Of a stretch of 64,000 bases of DNA, positions 1 through 12,195 are shown one piece after another. Made by a program: the position numbers and the translations under genes. Under the pieces are notes generated by a model that was not told the DNA's origin, searched no databases, and worked only from the letters and a program-made list of their open reading frames with translations. Location: positions 1-64,000 of the forward strand of contig CAMXCT020003392.1 of NCBI GenBank assembly GCA_947184155.2, in the 5' to 3' direction. This DNA comes from Cladocopium goreaui (Eukaryota > Sar > Dinophyceae > Suessiales > Symbiodiniaceae). The number at the start of each line of letters is the position of its first letter. Position 1 is the stretch's first letter.

Positions 1-1
1 A

Positions 2-739
2 GCTTCCGAGCTGTTTGACCGCCTGAGCAGAAAAACCGGCGTCAACCTGCCGGAAGAGGCACGTGGATGGTTGTTGCTCAACCGATGCGGCCTCACCGAG
101 GAACAGAAGGCCGTTGTGTTGGCCCGTGCCCATGGCAAACTCCAGAGAGAGGAAATCGGGCGAGCTTTGCGAAGCTGCTATCCAGAGATGGTTTTGGGTA
201 CCCGTCGCTCAGCCGCAGCTCATGTGGTGGATGATGAAGGCGGTGGGTCACCTGGCGCAAATGCAGACCCTGAGATCGAATTTCAGGACATTGAACAGTT
301 CCTGACCGAACATGGTCACCATGCTGATGCCTTTCCGTCCACAACGGACGAGAGCTTCCATGAGGATGATGTAGCCGAATGCCTTGCCGTTACTTGGAAA
401 GAGAAACGTGCCGAGATCAACCGACTGCAGAAGGCCCGAAAGTTTCAGCAGGTGAAGGAGCTGAAGCGTCAATTCAGAGTGGAGGTGGAAGAGATTAAGC
501 GCAAGTCTCGCTGCCACAAATGCCAGAAACAGGGTCACTGGGCCCGAGAGTGTCCGTCCAAAGGCGGAACACAGTCCAGCCCCTCGACAACAACCACTGG
601 TGCAAAGAGCAGTGCAAAGCCGAATGCATCAGGTGCAGCATATGTCCAGAGTGTGTCAGAACCGGAGGTCCACTTTGTTGCAGCAGTGGCCAGATGTGAC
701 TCACTTTTGGACCGGCTTCGTTCACTGGTGATGGGATGA
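2..739 (+). pseudogene. Gag fragment of the copia-type element, zinc knuckle at its C-terminal part
   Basis: The frame is open from base 2 to a TGA at 737-739. The N-terminal part (ASELFDRLSRKTGVNLPEEA) is helical and Gag-like. A canonical CCHC knuckle (C-X2-C-X4-H-X4-C, CHKCQKQGHWAREC) starts near base 512 and would bind the element's RNA. A basic, coiled-coil-like stretch (KEKRAEINRLQKARKF) precedes it. Downstream is a low-complexity Ser/Thr/Ala region. The frame ends where the protease frame begins, one base out of register (+1). The start codon is outside the window. Confidence 0.8.
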
Positions 740-2726
740 CAAAAGTGATGCGCCTCTGCCCCAGCTGAATGTCATGCACGAGACCCTTTTGGTCTCGTCA
801 CCGGGTTTTGGAGTTTTGGACTCTGGATGTGGCAAGACAATTATTGGGGAAGATACGCTCGAACAATTCCAGCAACTGTGGTGTGCACAAGGTATGAAGA
901 TCCCCTCAAGGGAACCTGAGATTAACCACTTCAAGTTTGGAAATGGACAGCATGAAGTTTCTCAACACTGCATCAGTATGCCTGTTTTCATTGGTGAGAG
1001 ACGTGGTATTCTCAAGGCCGCAATTGTGAAGGGGTCTGCTCCCCTCCTTGTGTCTCGTCCAGCGCTTCGAGCTCTTCAAGCCAAGATTGACTTTGCGAAT
1101 GACCAACTGGTAGTGTTTGATGATAAGATGAAGATCCCCCTGACCACCAATGCTGCCGGTCAATATGTGCTGAATGTGATGAAGAGTCCAACTGCATCCA
1201 AGCCCGGTACAGAGGTGTTGATATCTTCATCATCTGATTCAAATGTAGACACTGCCGAACTGTCCTCTGAAAATCCTTCACCAGACATTGCTGAAGCTCC
1301 TGGAGATCAGCCCTGCCTCTCAAGCTCCTCAACTCCGCATCATGTGGTGATCCAGTGCCGAGAGGACTTTGGGTTGACAAAAACACCAGTTTCCTTAGCA
1401 GTTCACGATTCAAAGTTTTGGCAGTATGTATTCAAGAGGGTCGTGGTTGATAAAGATTCCAACAAGGTTTTGTACTCTGAATTAGTTGATCCGAAGAAAC
1501 CCCGAAAACTGCTGCTTCGAGATGTGCCTTCAGATGTTAGTCATGTTATTACGAGATTTCATCTGCGTCTCCCTGTAGACCTGGAATGTCCTTCCGACCT
1601 GACTGAGCATAATGCCTGGAATCTCACTAGCCATCAAATGCGACAGTTAACATCGCAAATTAAGGCTGCCGCAGCAGTAGAGCCAGCGACACATGAGCGA
1701 CCATTGGTGGTTGAGGTTTTTTCACCACCGCGTTTTGCTCCCACAGCACAGGCCAGAGGTTTCGTTGCCAAGTCTGTCGACATTAAGTTGGGTACTGATT
1801 TGTCATGCCCCAAGAACCGAAGTCGTTTGAAAGAAGAACTTAGGCATTCTCCCCCTGACCTGTTAGTGTTGTGTCCACCCTGCACCAATGAAAGTGGCTG
1901 GATTCATTTGAACGCCACTCGTATGGAGCGTTTGGAGTTTCTCAGGAAGAAAGCTCAGAGTAGAGCCTTCATTCGTTTTTGCTGTGATTTGTTTCGTCAA
2001 CAAGTGAGTTTGGGAGGTCGTGCCGTGTTTGAGCACCCTGCTACATCACAGATGTGGCAATATCCCGAAGTCCAGTCCTTGTGCCGGCGATACTTTGTGA
2101 CCAAGTTGCACATGTGCCAATATGACATGCGTTTACCTGGAAGTGACCACTTCATCCGTAAAGCAACTAAACTGTTGTTAACTCATGAAGACATGATGTC
2201 ACTTGGTAGATTGTGCCCTGGTTCCTCTGATCCACAGCATGCGTGCCACGATGTCATAGCCGGCAGCCATCCGAAAGTGGGAGCTGTCAGCACTTTTGCA
2301 GGTCAGTATCCGCCCAAGTTTGTACAGGCCGTGCTTGAGACAGTCCCCAGATTCCGTGATCAAGAGGTTCTGACGTTGTCTTGCGATGATGTTTCTGAAA
2401 AGCAATGGCGTGATGTTACCGAAGTTTGTGCCATCACCCGCGAGCAACCATCCGAGGCCCAGATGATGCAAACTTTGACTAAGCTCCATAAGAACTTAGG
2501 TCACCCACCCAATGCGGACATGGTGCGTTTGTTGAAACATGGACAAGCCTCGGATCATGCTTTGAACCTGGCTCGCAAATTCACTTGCCCTTTTTGCCAA
2601 AGCAGAGAGAAGCCGAAGACACCTCTCCCTGCTAACACGGATCGGGTGTGTGAGTTCAACAAACAATTGGAGTGGATGTCAAGTATTTGCAAGGTTGGAA
2701 GACAAATCAAAAGATTAAGGCTTTGA
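732..2726 (+). pseudogene. Protease, cytosine-methyltransferase-like domain and integrase zinc-finger part of Pol
   Basis: The frame is open from 732 (no stop after 729-731); the first ATG is at 774. A retroviral-type aspartic protease motif (VLDSGCGKTIIG) lies near 809-850. A central domain reads VVEVFSPPRF (about 1708), LLVLCPPCTNESGW (about 1860) and VFEHPATSQMW (about 2025). The order and spacing resemble motifs I, IV and VI of C5-cytosine methyltransferases, with the PPC catalytic loop. The integrase HHCC zinc finger follows (LHKNLGHPP ... CPFCQ, 2484-2601). The frame then runs into nonsense near 2670, where the following integrase core is one base out of register, consistent with one lost G. 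Confidence 0.8.
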
Positions 2727-4498
2727 ATGTTGTGGATCAAGCTAGCGGTTTCCAACGCATGATTCCTTTCATTGAGAACGAAACATCAAAGCTGTTGCGC
2801 CGTTTGTTGGATGAACATTGGATTAGCTGGGCTGGCATTCCAGCTGAGATTATCTTGGATCCTGCTCAGACCAACCTCGCAGATCCGATGACAGGTACAG
2901 CTGAGGAACAGGGTTGCGTGGTTCGACAAATCGCTGCTGATGCACACTGGCAACTTGGAAAGACTGAAAATCATGGTGGTTGGTTTAATCGCATCCTACA
3001 GAAGATCATAGATCAACATAGCCCATCCAGTCAATCAGAATGGTTGGAGTGCGTCACGGCCGCCCATGTCAAGAATAGCATGATTCATGTCCATGGCCAT
3101 ACACCTCACCAGTTTGTGTTCGGTCGTAATCCAAACGTTCCCTCCAACTTGTTAGATGAGCCTCAGCAGGTGATTCCTGGAACAGTGTCATTAACTGATG
3201 AAGCAATTGCGCGTGCTCAGCGAATCCGAGCCACTGCCCGACATGCTGTGCTGGATCTTCAGGATGACCGTTCCCTTCGCAGAGCTTTGTCTGCCCGGCC
3301 CAGGACCTTTCGGGATTTCCGACCGGGTGACTTAGTGGCCTATTGGCGTTCTCAGAAGTGGATCAAGGGAGAGTTGCAAAATGAGGGTCGTTGGTATGGC
3401 ACTGCAATTGTCTTGGGAAATGTTGGCAGAAATTTGGTGTTAGCTCATCGAAAACAAGTGTTGCGTTGTGCTCCAGAGCAGGTCCGTTTTGCAACGAGCG
3501 AAGAAAGAACTCTGGTAGGTACACCACAGGCTGAGCTTCTGGGAATCAAGGACCTAATCGAAGGTGGTGCTTTCAAGAGTCAACAATATCTCGATTTGGT
3601 GCCCCAGTCATATCCGACAGAACAGCCTCCAGGGTGTGGCTCGCCGGAGCCGGCCAGCAGAGCAGCAAGTGTGCCCGCTGGTTCAACGTTTGAGAGTGTA
3701 CAGTCAAAGCCTGGTTCTGCAGCAGTGCCGGTTGAAAAGCCGATCGAGCCGAACCTGCAGTCCGAAGAGCCAGATGCCAGTCAGTTGGATTCACAGGCCA
3801 TCTTGTCGCCTCCCGAGACGCCACCACCCTTTCAAGAAAATATAACTCCACATGCCAAGGTTCCAGGCAATGAGGTCGGCTCTGAGGCTAGCTCCAGCAG
3901 TTATGGTCCAGTGCGTAGGCGAGTGTCCGGCAAAGATGGTCCTCAATCCATTTGGCGTCCCGCTGCCCTTCGGCAGGATGATTTTGTCGATCTCATGAAG
4001 GAAGTTGTGCCAAAACTCATAGTTGACATGTCCACTGCCCCTGATGCCAGTATGCCAGAATCATCCAAGCGTGCGCACGAAGAGGCAACTGAGCCTTCTG
4101 ATTCATGTCCGGAGCCACCAGTGTCCAAAGCCCGAACCGAACCAGCCACAGAGGTTCTCTCCGTGGAATGTTTGAACAGCGACCACCTTGACCTGGAAGT
4201 GCTATTAGCTGACTATCTTAAGAAGAAGATGCAGAAGGAGTTGCCACATAGTAACAACCAGCCTAGTCTGCAAACCAAGGTCGATGCTGGTAAGAGAGAT
4301 GAATGGCAGACTTTGCTGAACAAAGGCAATGTTGTTCGTTTGCACTATGGCAAAAAGGCACGTGAGATTAAAGAAAAGTTTGGCCACCGTTTTATTGGTT
4401 CTCGGTTTGTGCTCACCCGCAAAGCTGTGGTTGAAGAGAAGCCAATTGACACTAATGACCCTAACACCTTCACGGTCAAGGGTAGGTGGTGCCTTTAG
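2672..4498 (+). pseudogene. Integrase core, C-terminal region and start of reverse transcriptase
   Basis: This continues the preceding frame after a one-base shift. The D,D-35-E-type triad can be read as GVDVKYLQ (D), EIILDPAQT (D) and LGKTENHGGWF (E). A DNA-binding-like SH3-style stretch (RDFRPGDLVAYWRSQKW) follows near 3310. Then comes a long Pro/Ser/Glu-rich linker and the first part of RT (FGHRFIGSRFVLTRKAV). A TAG at 4496-4498 stops translation just after GRWCL, inside the RT, while the next segment carries on in the same frame. No ATG near 2672; the segment has no independent start. Confidence 0.8.
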
Positions 4499-5995
4499 GG
4501 TCATTTGGATCCTGATCTGGATGTCAAAGCTGAGGAGGGCCGTCTCAAATCTCCCACGTTGAGCCAAATAGGTAGAGTAGCCTTGCTTCAATTACTGTCT
4601 TCTCTAGGTTGGGTCATGCAACTTGGTGACATCAAAGGTGCTTTTCTGGAAGCTGGTGCCCTTGAAGATCGTTTTAGACCTTTATATGCTCACCATCCTC
4701 CCGGAGGCATTCCCGGTTTAGATAGTGAAGCCGTCATCGAAATAGTGGGAAATCTATATGGACAGAACGATGCCCCTGCAGCTTGGTTCCAAACCTTTGA
4801 CCGAGAGCTCAAAGCCCTTGGTTGGACACCCAGTGCTTTTGATGCGTGCCTCTATCATCTAAGAGATTCTGACAATCGTCTTATCGGTTTGCTTGGATGT
4901 CATGTAGATGATTGCATGGTAGGTGGATCTGGTGCTCAGTTTGACGCCTCCATCGAAGCCCTGCGCAAGAGGTTTCCATTCAGAAAGTGGAGAACTAGCT
5001 CTGGTGAGTTTTGTGGTGCCTTTTACAAACAAGAACCTGATGGCACCATCCATATGTCAATGAAAACGTTTGCACAAAACCTGCGTCCAGCTTCTATTCC
5101 CAAAGGTGCCTCTTCAGAAAAATGTTTGGAACCTCATCAAGTGAAAGTACTTCGTGCAATCAATGGTAGCCTGAATTGGCTGTCATCCCAAGGCAGACCT
5201 GATTTAGCAGCTCAGACCAGCTTGAGTCAACAGAGCTTTCCAAACCCAAAGATGAAGCACTTGAAACAAGCCAGCAATATCGTTCGACGTGCAAAACAGC
5301 ATAGCGACCTTTCTCTGACCTTTTCACCCATTCCTCTTGAATCATTGACAGTAGTTTGTCACTCTGATGCAGCTTTTGCTAACGTTGGTAATCACACTCA
5401 AGCTGGTTACGTTATAGCGTTTGCACATGAATCATTGAACAATGGACAAATGGTCCAATGGAATCCTGCAGTTTGGAAAAGCTTTCGCTTAGCCAGAGCA
5501 GTATCCTCTACATTAGCTGCCGAGTCTCAAGCGATGTCAATCGCATCTGGTACAGTGGAATGGCTGATGCTTATCATTGCTGAACTTTTGGACGGTCCTT
5601 TCAGTGTAAGGCAGGCATGTGCTGTGTTGAAACGAAGATCTCCAATTTTGGTAACCGATTGCAAGTCGTTGTATGACCATCTTGCTTCACCCTCTAGCCC
5701 CACTGCCGCGGAGGATCGAAGAACCAGCATTGATATTACCATAATTAGAGAAAGCATCCGTAATGCCTCTATGCATGTTCGTTGGGTGCCTACAGACCGA
5801 ATGTTAGCCGACAGTCTAACAAAAGATGCCGGTGACCCAGTCGATTTGTTGCGCTCATGCATGAGAAGTTCCAGTTATCAGATTTCTCCAGAGTCAGAAG
5901 TTTTGGATAGACAAGCCATGGAAAAGCAAAGACGTTTGGGTCGAACACCTCAGTTTTCTGATGTTGGTGCTGACAGTTCACAACTCCAAAAATAG
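4499..5995 (+). pseudogene. Reverse transcriptase and RNase H end of Pol
   Basis: The segment is in the same frame as the preceding one, separated only by the stop at 4496-4498. RT motifs are LGDIKGAFLEAG (first catalytic Asp), LYGQNDAPAAWF and GCHVDDCMVGG, the copia HVDD form of the YXDD box. RNase H motifs are VVCHSDAAFANV, LAAESQAM, LVTDCKSLYDH and RWVPTDRMLADSLTKD. This makes the ending complete for a copia polyprotein, with TAG at 5993-5995. The domain copies RNA into DNA and degrades the RNA strand. Confidence 0.85.
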
Positions 5996-6246
5996 TGACT
6001 GCAAGATGTCAGAACCATTGCATCCGTTTTTGCATGTTTTGAGTTTTTGTGACCTTGTAAAAAGCAAATCATCACAGATAGCGCGCCTTTCTCCATCTGA
6101 TGCAAATGCTCGTGGTAGAAACATTGCTGGGTACGATGTGAGATTTTGCGTAAGCCTGTGTTTGAATTCGTTTTGTCGAGCTCTCAAACCCGAGTCCTGC
6201 GTTTATTTTTCTGCATTGAAGATACAGTAGTTTGTGTACAGTGCTC

Positions 6247-6843
6247 ATGTCGCTTAGCACTTTGTCTTCGACGGAGTTGTCAAGCCTGAAGTTTCTGTTG
6301 CTCAAAGCGCAGCAGTCTGGTGTGCTTGAAGAGCTCCTTACTGGCGTGAAAGCCCCCACGATCATTGGAGATGGTGATTCTGAAGCCTCCTGGGATCCTC
6401 TCACCCAGGGAGCCATGACCGATGCCAGCAAGCGTCAGCTGTCTCCTCCGCCGGACGCTGCAGCGAAGTCTGGAAAGACCGGCGCAAGCTCCATGGAAAG
6501 CTTGTCAGTGACAGTGACGGTGGCTCAGTGGCATCAAATGGATGCATCGGCTCATGGACAGCTGCCCAGCCAGGTGCCGTCTTGCCGTCAATGGGCACAG
6601 ACCATCATCACCTTTGGCAAGATGAAGTCTCAGGAGTTAAGCTATTTGGAGCTGGTGTCGAGCAAGGACATCGCCCATTCTGGCTATGTCAAGTGGATCC
6701 GTGAACACGTGAGTGAGTCATCCTCCGCTCAGCTCAAGGATCTCGCCAAGTTCATTGAGGTTTACAATTCAGTGGTTCCAATCAGTGGCCTCTCCGAGAC
6801 TTGCTTCCCAGGATCGTCTGTGGTGCGCCAGTACAAGAAATAG
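6247..6843 (+). CDS. ORF with ExoX C-terminal-like domain, probably retroelement-derived
   Basis: 198 codons from ATG 6247 to TAG, on the same strand as the preceding element and 250 bases after its Pol stop. The first half is Ser/Ala/Asp-rich and not recognised. The second half reads QWAQTIITFGKMKSQELSYL ... SGYVKWI, resembling the ExoX-like C-terminal domain (a G-K-Y-K-G-type start followed by Y-x-x-W). A similar stretch sits inside the polyprotein of the intact element at about 27430-27570. It may be an extra ORF of the first element or the Gag start of another truncated one. No catalytic exonuclease residues are seen, so a nuclease role is not claimed. Confidence 0.5.
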   Translation: MSLSTLSSTELSSLKFLLLKAQQSGVLEELLTGVKAPTIIGDGDSEASWDPLTQGAMTDASKRQLSPPPDAAAKSGKTGASSMESLSVTVTVAQWHQMDASAHGQLPSQVPSCRQWAQTIITFGKMKSQELSYLELVSSKDIAHSGYVKWIREHVSESSSAQLKDLAKFIEVYNSVVPISGLSETCFPGSSVVRQYKK

Positions 6844-7197
6844 TGACATGAGAAACCCAAAGACCTGGCCATTTCTGATGGAATAGCATTTTGCTCTGCT
6901 GCCCTTTCAACTGGCGTGACTGGGAAAGTCACTTTACAAAAACCGAATACAGAATATAACCAGTGTGAATTCCAGCAGCCATCACTTCAGGTCCTTTTAC
7001 CAATGCATGTGTTCGCAGGGAACTTTCCGTCAAGCGAGGAAAACAGAGCCCGTGCGATGCTCCTGGGGGAGCTCTTGCGTTTTGATATATATGTCTATAC
7101 ATATTATCACTACTATGTCTATACATGTCATCTGCATATCATAGGCCTTTTGTGTCCCCCGGTGTTTTCTTTTCGCTTTGTCAAAAATACGGATGAG
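6844..7197. other. Spacer before the first HECT-gene exon candidate
   Basis: AT-rich, with a short imperfect repeat of atatatgtctatacatatta type near 7085-7130. It might contain the 3' LTR of the first element, but this cannot be tested without the 5' LTR. No coding signal was seen. Confidence 0.4.
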
Positions 7198-7251
7198 GAC
7201 CTGGTTCGTGCCGTGGCCGATGTGGCGGACGCCAAGGTGGTGCATCTGCAG
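7198..7251 (+). CDS. Candidate upstream exon of the HECT gene
   Basis: It reads DLVRAVADVADAKVVHLQ: an island of high GC between AT-rich flanks, bounded by GATGAG|GAC and CTGCAG|GTGCAG. 18 codons, phase 0 at both ends. No domain recognised. Confidence 0.4.
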
Positions 7252-9712
7252 GTGCAGCTGGCGATTTTTCAGGGTTTCCATGGATGAAGATGGTGAATTT
7301 CCATGCGATTTAAGATGTTTTTTTTGCATGAAAATATAGGAAAATTGAAGATCCAAGCAGGAAAGATATGGAACTATGACATATGAACTGGATTGGTTTG
7401 AGGGAAAACTTACAAGAAGAAGCAACACTTGATGGTACAAACCATGGTTTTCTGGAGAATTTCCTTCAAAATCATGAATCCATTGATTCGAACTAAAAAA
7501 ACGTCGGAGATCATCGCAGGGCTCTCGTGGCAGGATGGTGCAGATATGGACGTCGCAGAAGATGCCGATTTCTGGTACCTTGGCAGCTGATCAGCGAAAG
7601 ATACACAGGAAGAGTTAGCATGGCATGACATGAGACGGGCATGTGTACAGTAATTGTACAGAGAATAACTGGCTGGTGGTTTCAAACATTTTTTATTTTC
7701 CATTTCATATATGGGATACTGCTTCCCATTGACTAATATTTTTCAAGATGGTTGAAACCACCAACCAGATAATAGCGATCCATGCCTGGTGAACAATCCG
7801 TTACTATGGTGGTTTATCTCATTGGTCCATTTTCCACGGAAAAACCGGTCCTTTCCGGCAGGCATTTGGTGGGATTTCTGCAACTCCTCCGCTGTGCCAA
7901 CCAAAGGCCTGCCAAGGACCCGGCATAGTTGCAGAAATGTCTTTTAATGATCGGGATAATCCATACCATCATCATCATCATCATCATTTTCATTTTCACA
8001 GTAAGAAAACCAGTAATGGACCAGTAACATATAAGCAATAATCACCATCATGCTTCTGATGACTATCAGCATTTGATAGGTGCACTTTCACAATGCATAC
8101 ATCATGCAATCTATAGTTTTAATGTTTGGAATTTCATCATCATTCTAAGATAAGCTGCAAACACTTGTAGACCGGACAGACCCAGTGCAGCGACTTACAA
8201 GCACAAGCTGGCAGCAACGACAGCATACTGGCAATGGAGTGAGGGAGGATTCTTGATTATTTTCCTGTAATAATCTTATGACACCCCCAAATTTGGGGGC
8301 CAACTCCTTCTCGTTTGCAGCTCACAAGTCGTGCCAAAAATCGTGCCTTCTCGGTGAATTCATGGAGATTTTTATGTCGAACGCTTCCAATATGATTCAT
8401 TTCGAAGTTCAATGCCGATTTTTTCCCAAACATTTTGGAAGCCCCCATGATGTTTATCTGATATTTTCGAAGTTGAACTAGACAACTATTTTACCAACTG
8501 AACATTTTCCGATATTTTGAACTGCCCAACTGTTTTTTCCACAGCTGTTTCCACCTGCCAGGAGACGCGCTTTGGCGAGCTCACGCCCCGGGGGCCCCGG
8601 GTGCCGGAGACGGAGTTCGTGCTCGGGGGCATCGACAAGTGTGACGCGCAGGCGCTTTTCGTTGATGGGATATCATTGGAGAATGATTGATATCATATGA
8701 GAGTAGGATATCATATTAGAGTAGAATATCACAGGATATCATTACTTATTACTTGTATTATTGTGAAAATGATGGTGATGATGGTGATGATGGTGATGAT
8801 GGTGATGATGGTGATGATGATGATGACGATGATGATGATGATGATGATGACGATGATGATCATGATGATGATGATGATGACGACGACGACGAGGATGATG
8901 ATGATGATGATGACGACGACGACGACGATGATGATTTTTTTTTTTTTTCTGCCGCTGCTGTTGTTGTTGTTGCTGATGGTCTCTCTCTATATTTATATAT
9001 ATATGGACTGTGGATGGTTCAGCATCTGTGTCTGACACCAAAGCTGCGAGGCGGAGTGGGAGCGATGGAAGAAATACAAGGAGAACTGTGATGGATGGGA
9101 CACAGCTGTGAGGTGTGTGATGGCGGTAATGTCATGTAAATGTATATCATTAAATGCAACCAATGTGCATGTTTCAAGCGAAGATACGGGGATGAAGCAA
9201 CAGAATGAGGAAACACCAGGGCCAGGATAATGCTTCGCAAGACGAGTGATTTTAACAATTTGGTCACCTGCACGTATTCGATGCCTGCGCATACCAGAGG
9301 CAAACATTTATATGGATGCATTTAGGAACAAGACATTTGTTTGGCTAGTTTACTTGTTATTTGGATTCACTGCAGCCAAAAACAACTGCCGGGCAACAAT
9401 CCAAATGCGAGATTCAAGATAAAACTCAGATATGATGATTAGTGTTTGGAGACCTGAACGTCATTCTAAGCTTCACTTGCTGCCTATAAGTTTAATGTGG
9501 TAAAACCCACTGAAAAACCAGCATTGGTGATGACACCGTCTAGTCCTCCACTCCACGGAACAGCTGCCAGGATCGGCAGATCAAGCCTGAGCGCATCGTC
9601 GTAGAAGAAGAATTCCAGGCATTTTATCCGGTCACCACCAACGGACGTCTTCTGTTGTTGTTGTTGTTGTTGCTGTTCTTCTTCTTCTTCTTCTTGTTGT
9701 TCTTGTTGTTGT

Positions 9713-9746
<34 letters not shown>

Positions 9747-12151
9747 GTTTTCCTAACGTCCCTTTTGAGAGTATTTCGCCATCCAAAGGAAGGTGATCGT
9801 TTTTTGACCATAGCCATCTTATTTCGGAAAACGGTCGGTTTTGTTCAGACCCTGGGCGCTGGTTGATGTGATAAAACACACCTGCAGGTGATCTCCCAAC
9901 CATCACCGCACGCGTTCGATGGAAATCGATGGCGCAGGAAACGACCATTTCTTTCCGGTGTGTCGATGTTTCTTCGAAACAGATCCTTAAACCAAAAAAG
10001 AGGGGGATGATAAAACGCCAACTTTCGTCATCCTTTGACCGGTGGAAAGGTGGATGGCGCCTTCGCGTTGTTCCTAGTGCATGGTGATCTGGTACCTTTA
10101 TCCTTCCGAAGCCCGGCTACGAATCCATGGGTAGGGATGGCTCAATGCCAACAATGGAGGTTTCGCCGACCATTGGAGTTTTGGGATGAACATCCATGAG
10201 CTTACGCGATAACCGCTTGTTGGAAACCCAGGGCAGCATATGGCAGCATGGTGAAATGTTCGCGATGCCCAAGGGGACACGGACCTATAGGAGAAACGGA
10301 TTGATGATAAGATTGTGCATCTCCGAAAAAAATGACACTTGGGAACCCAAGTTGTCCCCGCTACATCTAACAGGCACCGCCAAAAAGGGGCTTGGACGAA
10401 CATGCTTTCATCATTGAACATACACATTTTGGGTAAATCCATTTCACCCAAATACACATAACAAAAAATCCAAACTAAAACTCGAAATAAGCCATGGTCA
10501 CACCACTTTTTTTTCCCACATCAGTCCGTGAACGCCTCAACTGGCAGCCTTCTCCAAGGTCAGCGTTGCCTGGACTCAGACCTGGAAGATTTGCAGATGA
10601 AAGTGAAACGCCCTCTGCTCCTGGGCTGCTGATGGTGAGATTTTTGAATGGTGTGTGACATCAACCAGAGAGTTTGGACAGGTAGTGTCCCAAGGTCGGT
10701 GCTAGAATTGGATGCAAACTGATAGGGTTAACACCCCAAATTTGTGGGGGGTGCCCTAAAGTCTGAAGCAACATGTGACTCACGCACATATCCACATGTC
10801 TGCTGAGTAAGGTTTTGAGTCCATTTGTCCATTTGTCTTTTCAGAGTTGATCTTTGTTTTTTACCAATCCTTTTGTTTTGTCACTTTCTGGACCCAGTTG
10901 TTGTCCATGTTCTGTTCCAACAAAAAAAGGTGGCTCTGCATCGTAATTGCAAGTCTTTCAAAACTTGGTAGGACTCCACGTTCAGGCTCTAGGTTCACCT
11001 AGAGCCTCTGGGGAATCAAACATGGCAAGCTGGAGAATCACCCAGAAATAGTTCCTTGATTTTCCTAGCGAACCAAACCTCCATGGCGTGGCCACAGGGA
11101 TTTCCCAGCTCGAGTTGGAGCAGCTGGTATGATCATTGCCATCAGAAATCAGCTGCTTCGATCACCAGATTCCACGGCTAGACTTTCAACCAATTTCTTT
11201 GATTCCTTCAAAACATGAGCACAGCATCTTCATATGGGGATGGGTTTTGTACCTAGTGAACATCAAAATAGCTTGGATTTATGGATGTTCATCCCACTAG
11301 AAATGGTATTTATAGGTATTGATCCATACCCATATTTGATTGATCTCCAGAGATCTCCCATTTCTCCAAGTCCAAACATCGTCGATGTTTCGGCGTCTCT
11401 GACCGCCTGGGCTGCACAGGTTGACGTGTCAGGTGCCCCGCAGCCCCGCGCGCACCCTGCGGCTGAGCGCCCTGCGAGCGTTGGTGAAAGTGACCGGCGC
11501 TCGACGCTTGGCGGCGCACTTCCTGCGGGAGAGGCCGGGGGGGATCAGTGCCCCGGGTGGACCGGTGCAGGGCAGATTTTTGTTTGGGTGGATGATAGGC
11601 AAAGTTGGGGAGGAGATGGAGATGATATGATTTTTTTGGGGATTTGAAGAACTGCATGGGGATTTTATAGCAGAATAGCAGGAAATGATCGTAAATGGGC
11701 ATTGGAGTGAGAATCAATGGGGCCCCCGGTGATTAGGAGCAATGGGGATGAAACCATCAACAAATGGGGAATTTACCAACAATGAATGGGGATTTACCAA
11801 ATAGATCCAAATAGTCGGTAGCTGGATTATATATACATGCCCTCATATTATTTCAGGGACAGAATGGCATTTTTTTTACATGGGATGGATTGACCCAGCT
11901 ACTACCCATCTACCCATTTCAGTGATTATAGAAGCAAGGAAGATCAACAATATTTGGGGGAGTTGGGACAACCATCTGAGTAAAATAGAGAAAGATATCT
12001 CCAGTTGATCACAATTTTGGTGGGTCGATGAGTTGAGATGAAGCATGTTTCGACAGAGATACATATGTTACAGTATATACATGTATATACTTAGTATATA
12101 CAGGTAGGTGGGTGGGTGCGTAGCTAGATGGATTTAGATTGTTGGTGAGTG

Positions 12152-12195
<44 letters not shown>

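Larger units (their letters stand above)
1..5995 (+). mobile_element. Decayed Ty1/copia-type retrotransposon, 5' end outside the window
   Basis: Domain order is Gag with zinc knuckle, aspartic protease, a methyltransferase-like domain, integrase, reverse transcriptase, RNase H. Integrase before RT marks it as copia-type. The reading frame is open to the left edge, so the 5' LTR and the start of Gag are outside the window. The coding frame changes near 732-739 and near 2670, and a TAG stop interrupts it at 4496-4498. The copy therefore looks inactive, unless the first shift is a programmed one. No 3' LTR could be assigned without the 5' copy to compare. Confidence 0.9.
8652..10558. other. Intron-like stretch with microsatellites
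   Basis: Holds the GAT and TTG triplet arrays listed separately. The rest is AT-rich and non-coding in appearance. The only longer ORFs are translations of the triplet arrays. Confidence 0.4.

Noticed and set aside
5961..6230. Small ORF between the first element and the ExoX-like ORF
   Set aside because: Overlaps the Pol end and shows no domain or compositional signal.
8742..9091. Poly-His, poly-Asp and poly-Met ORFs
   Set aside because: Translations of the GAT-type triplet array in several frames and both strands.
9484..9948. 154-codon minus-strand ORF with poly-Gln
   Set aside because: Its length depends on the TTG/CTT triplet array. The remaining ends show no recognisable domain and no splice context.
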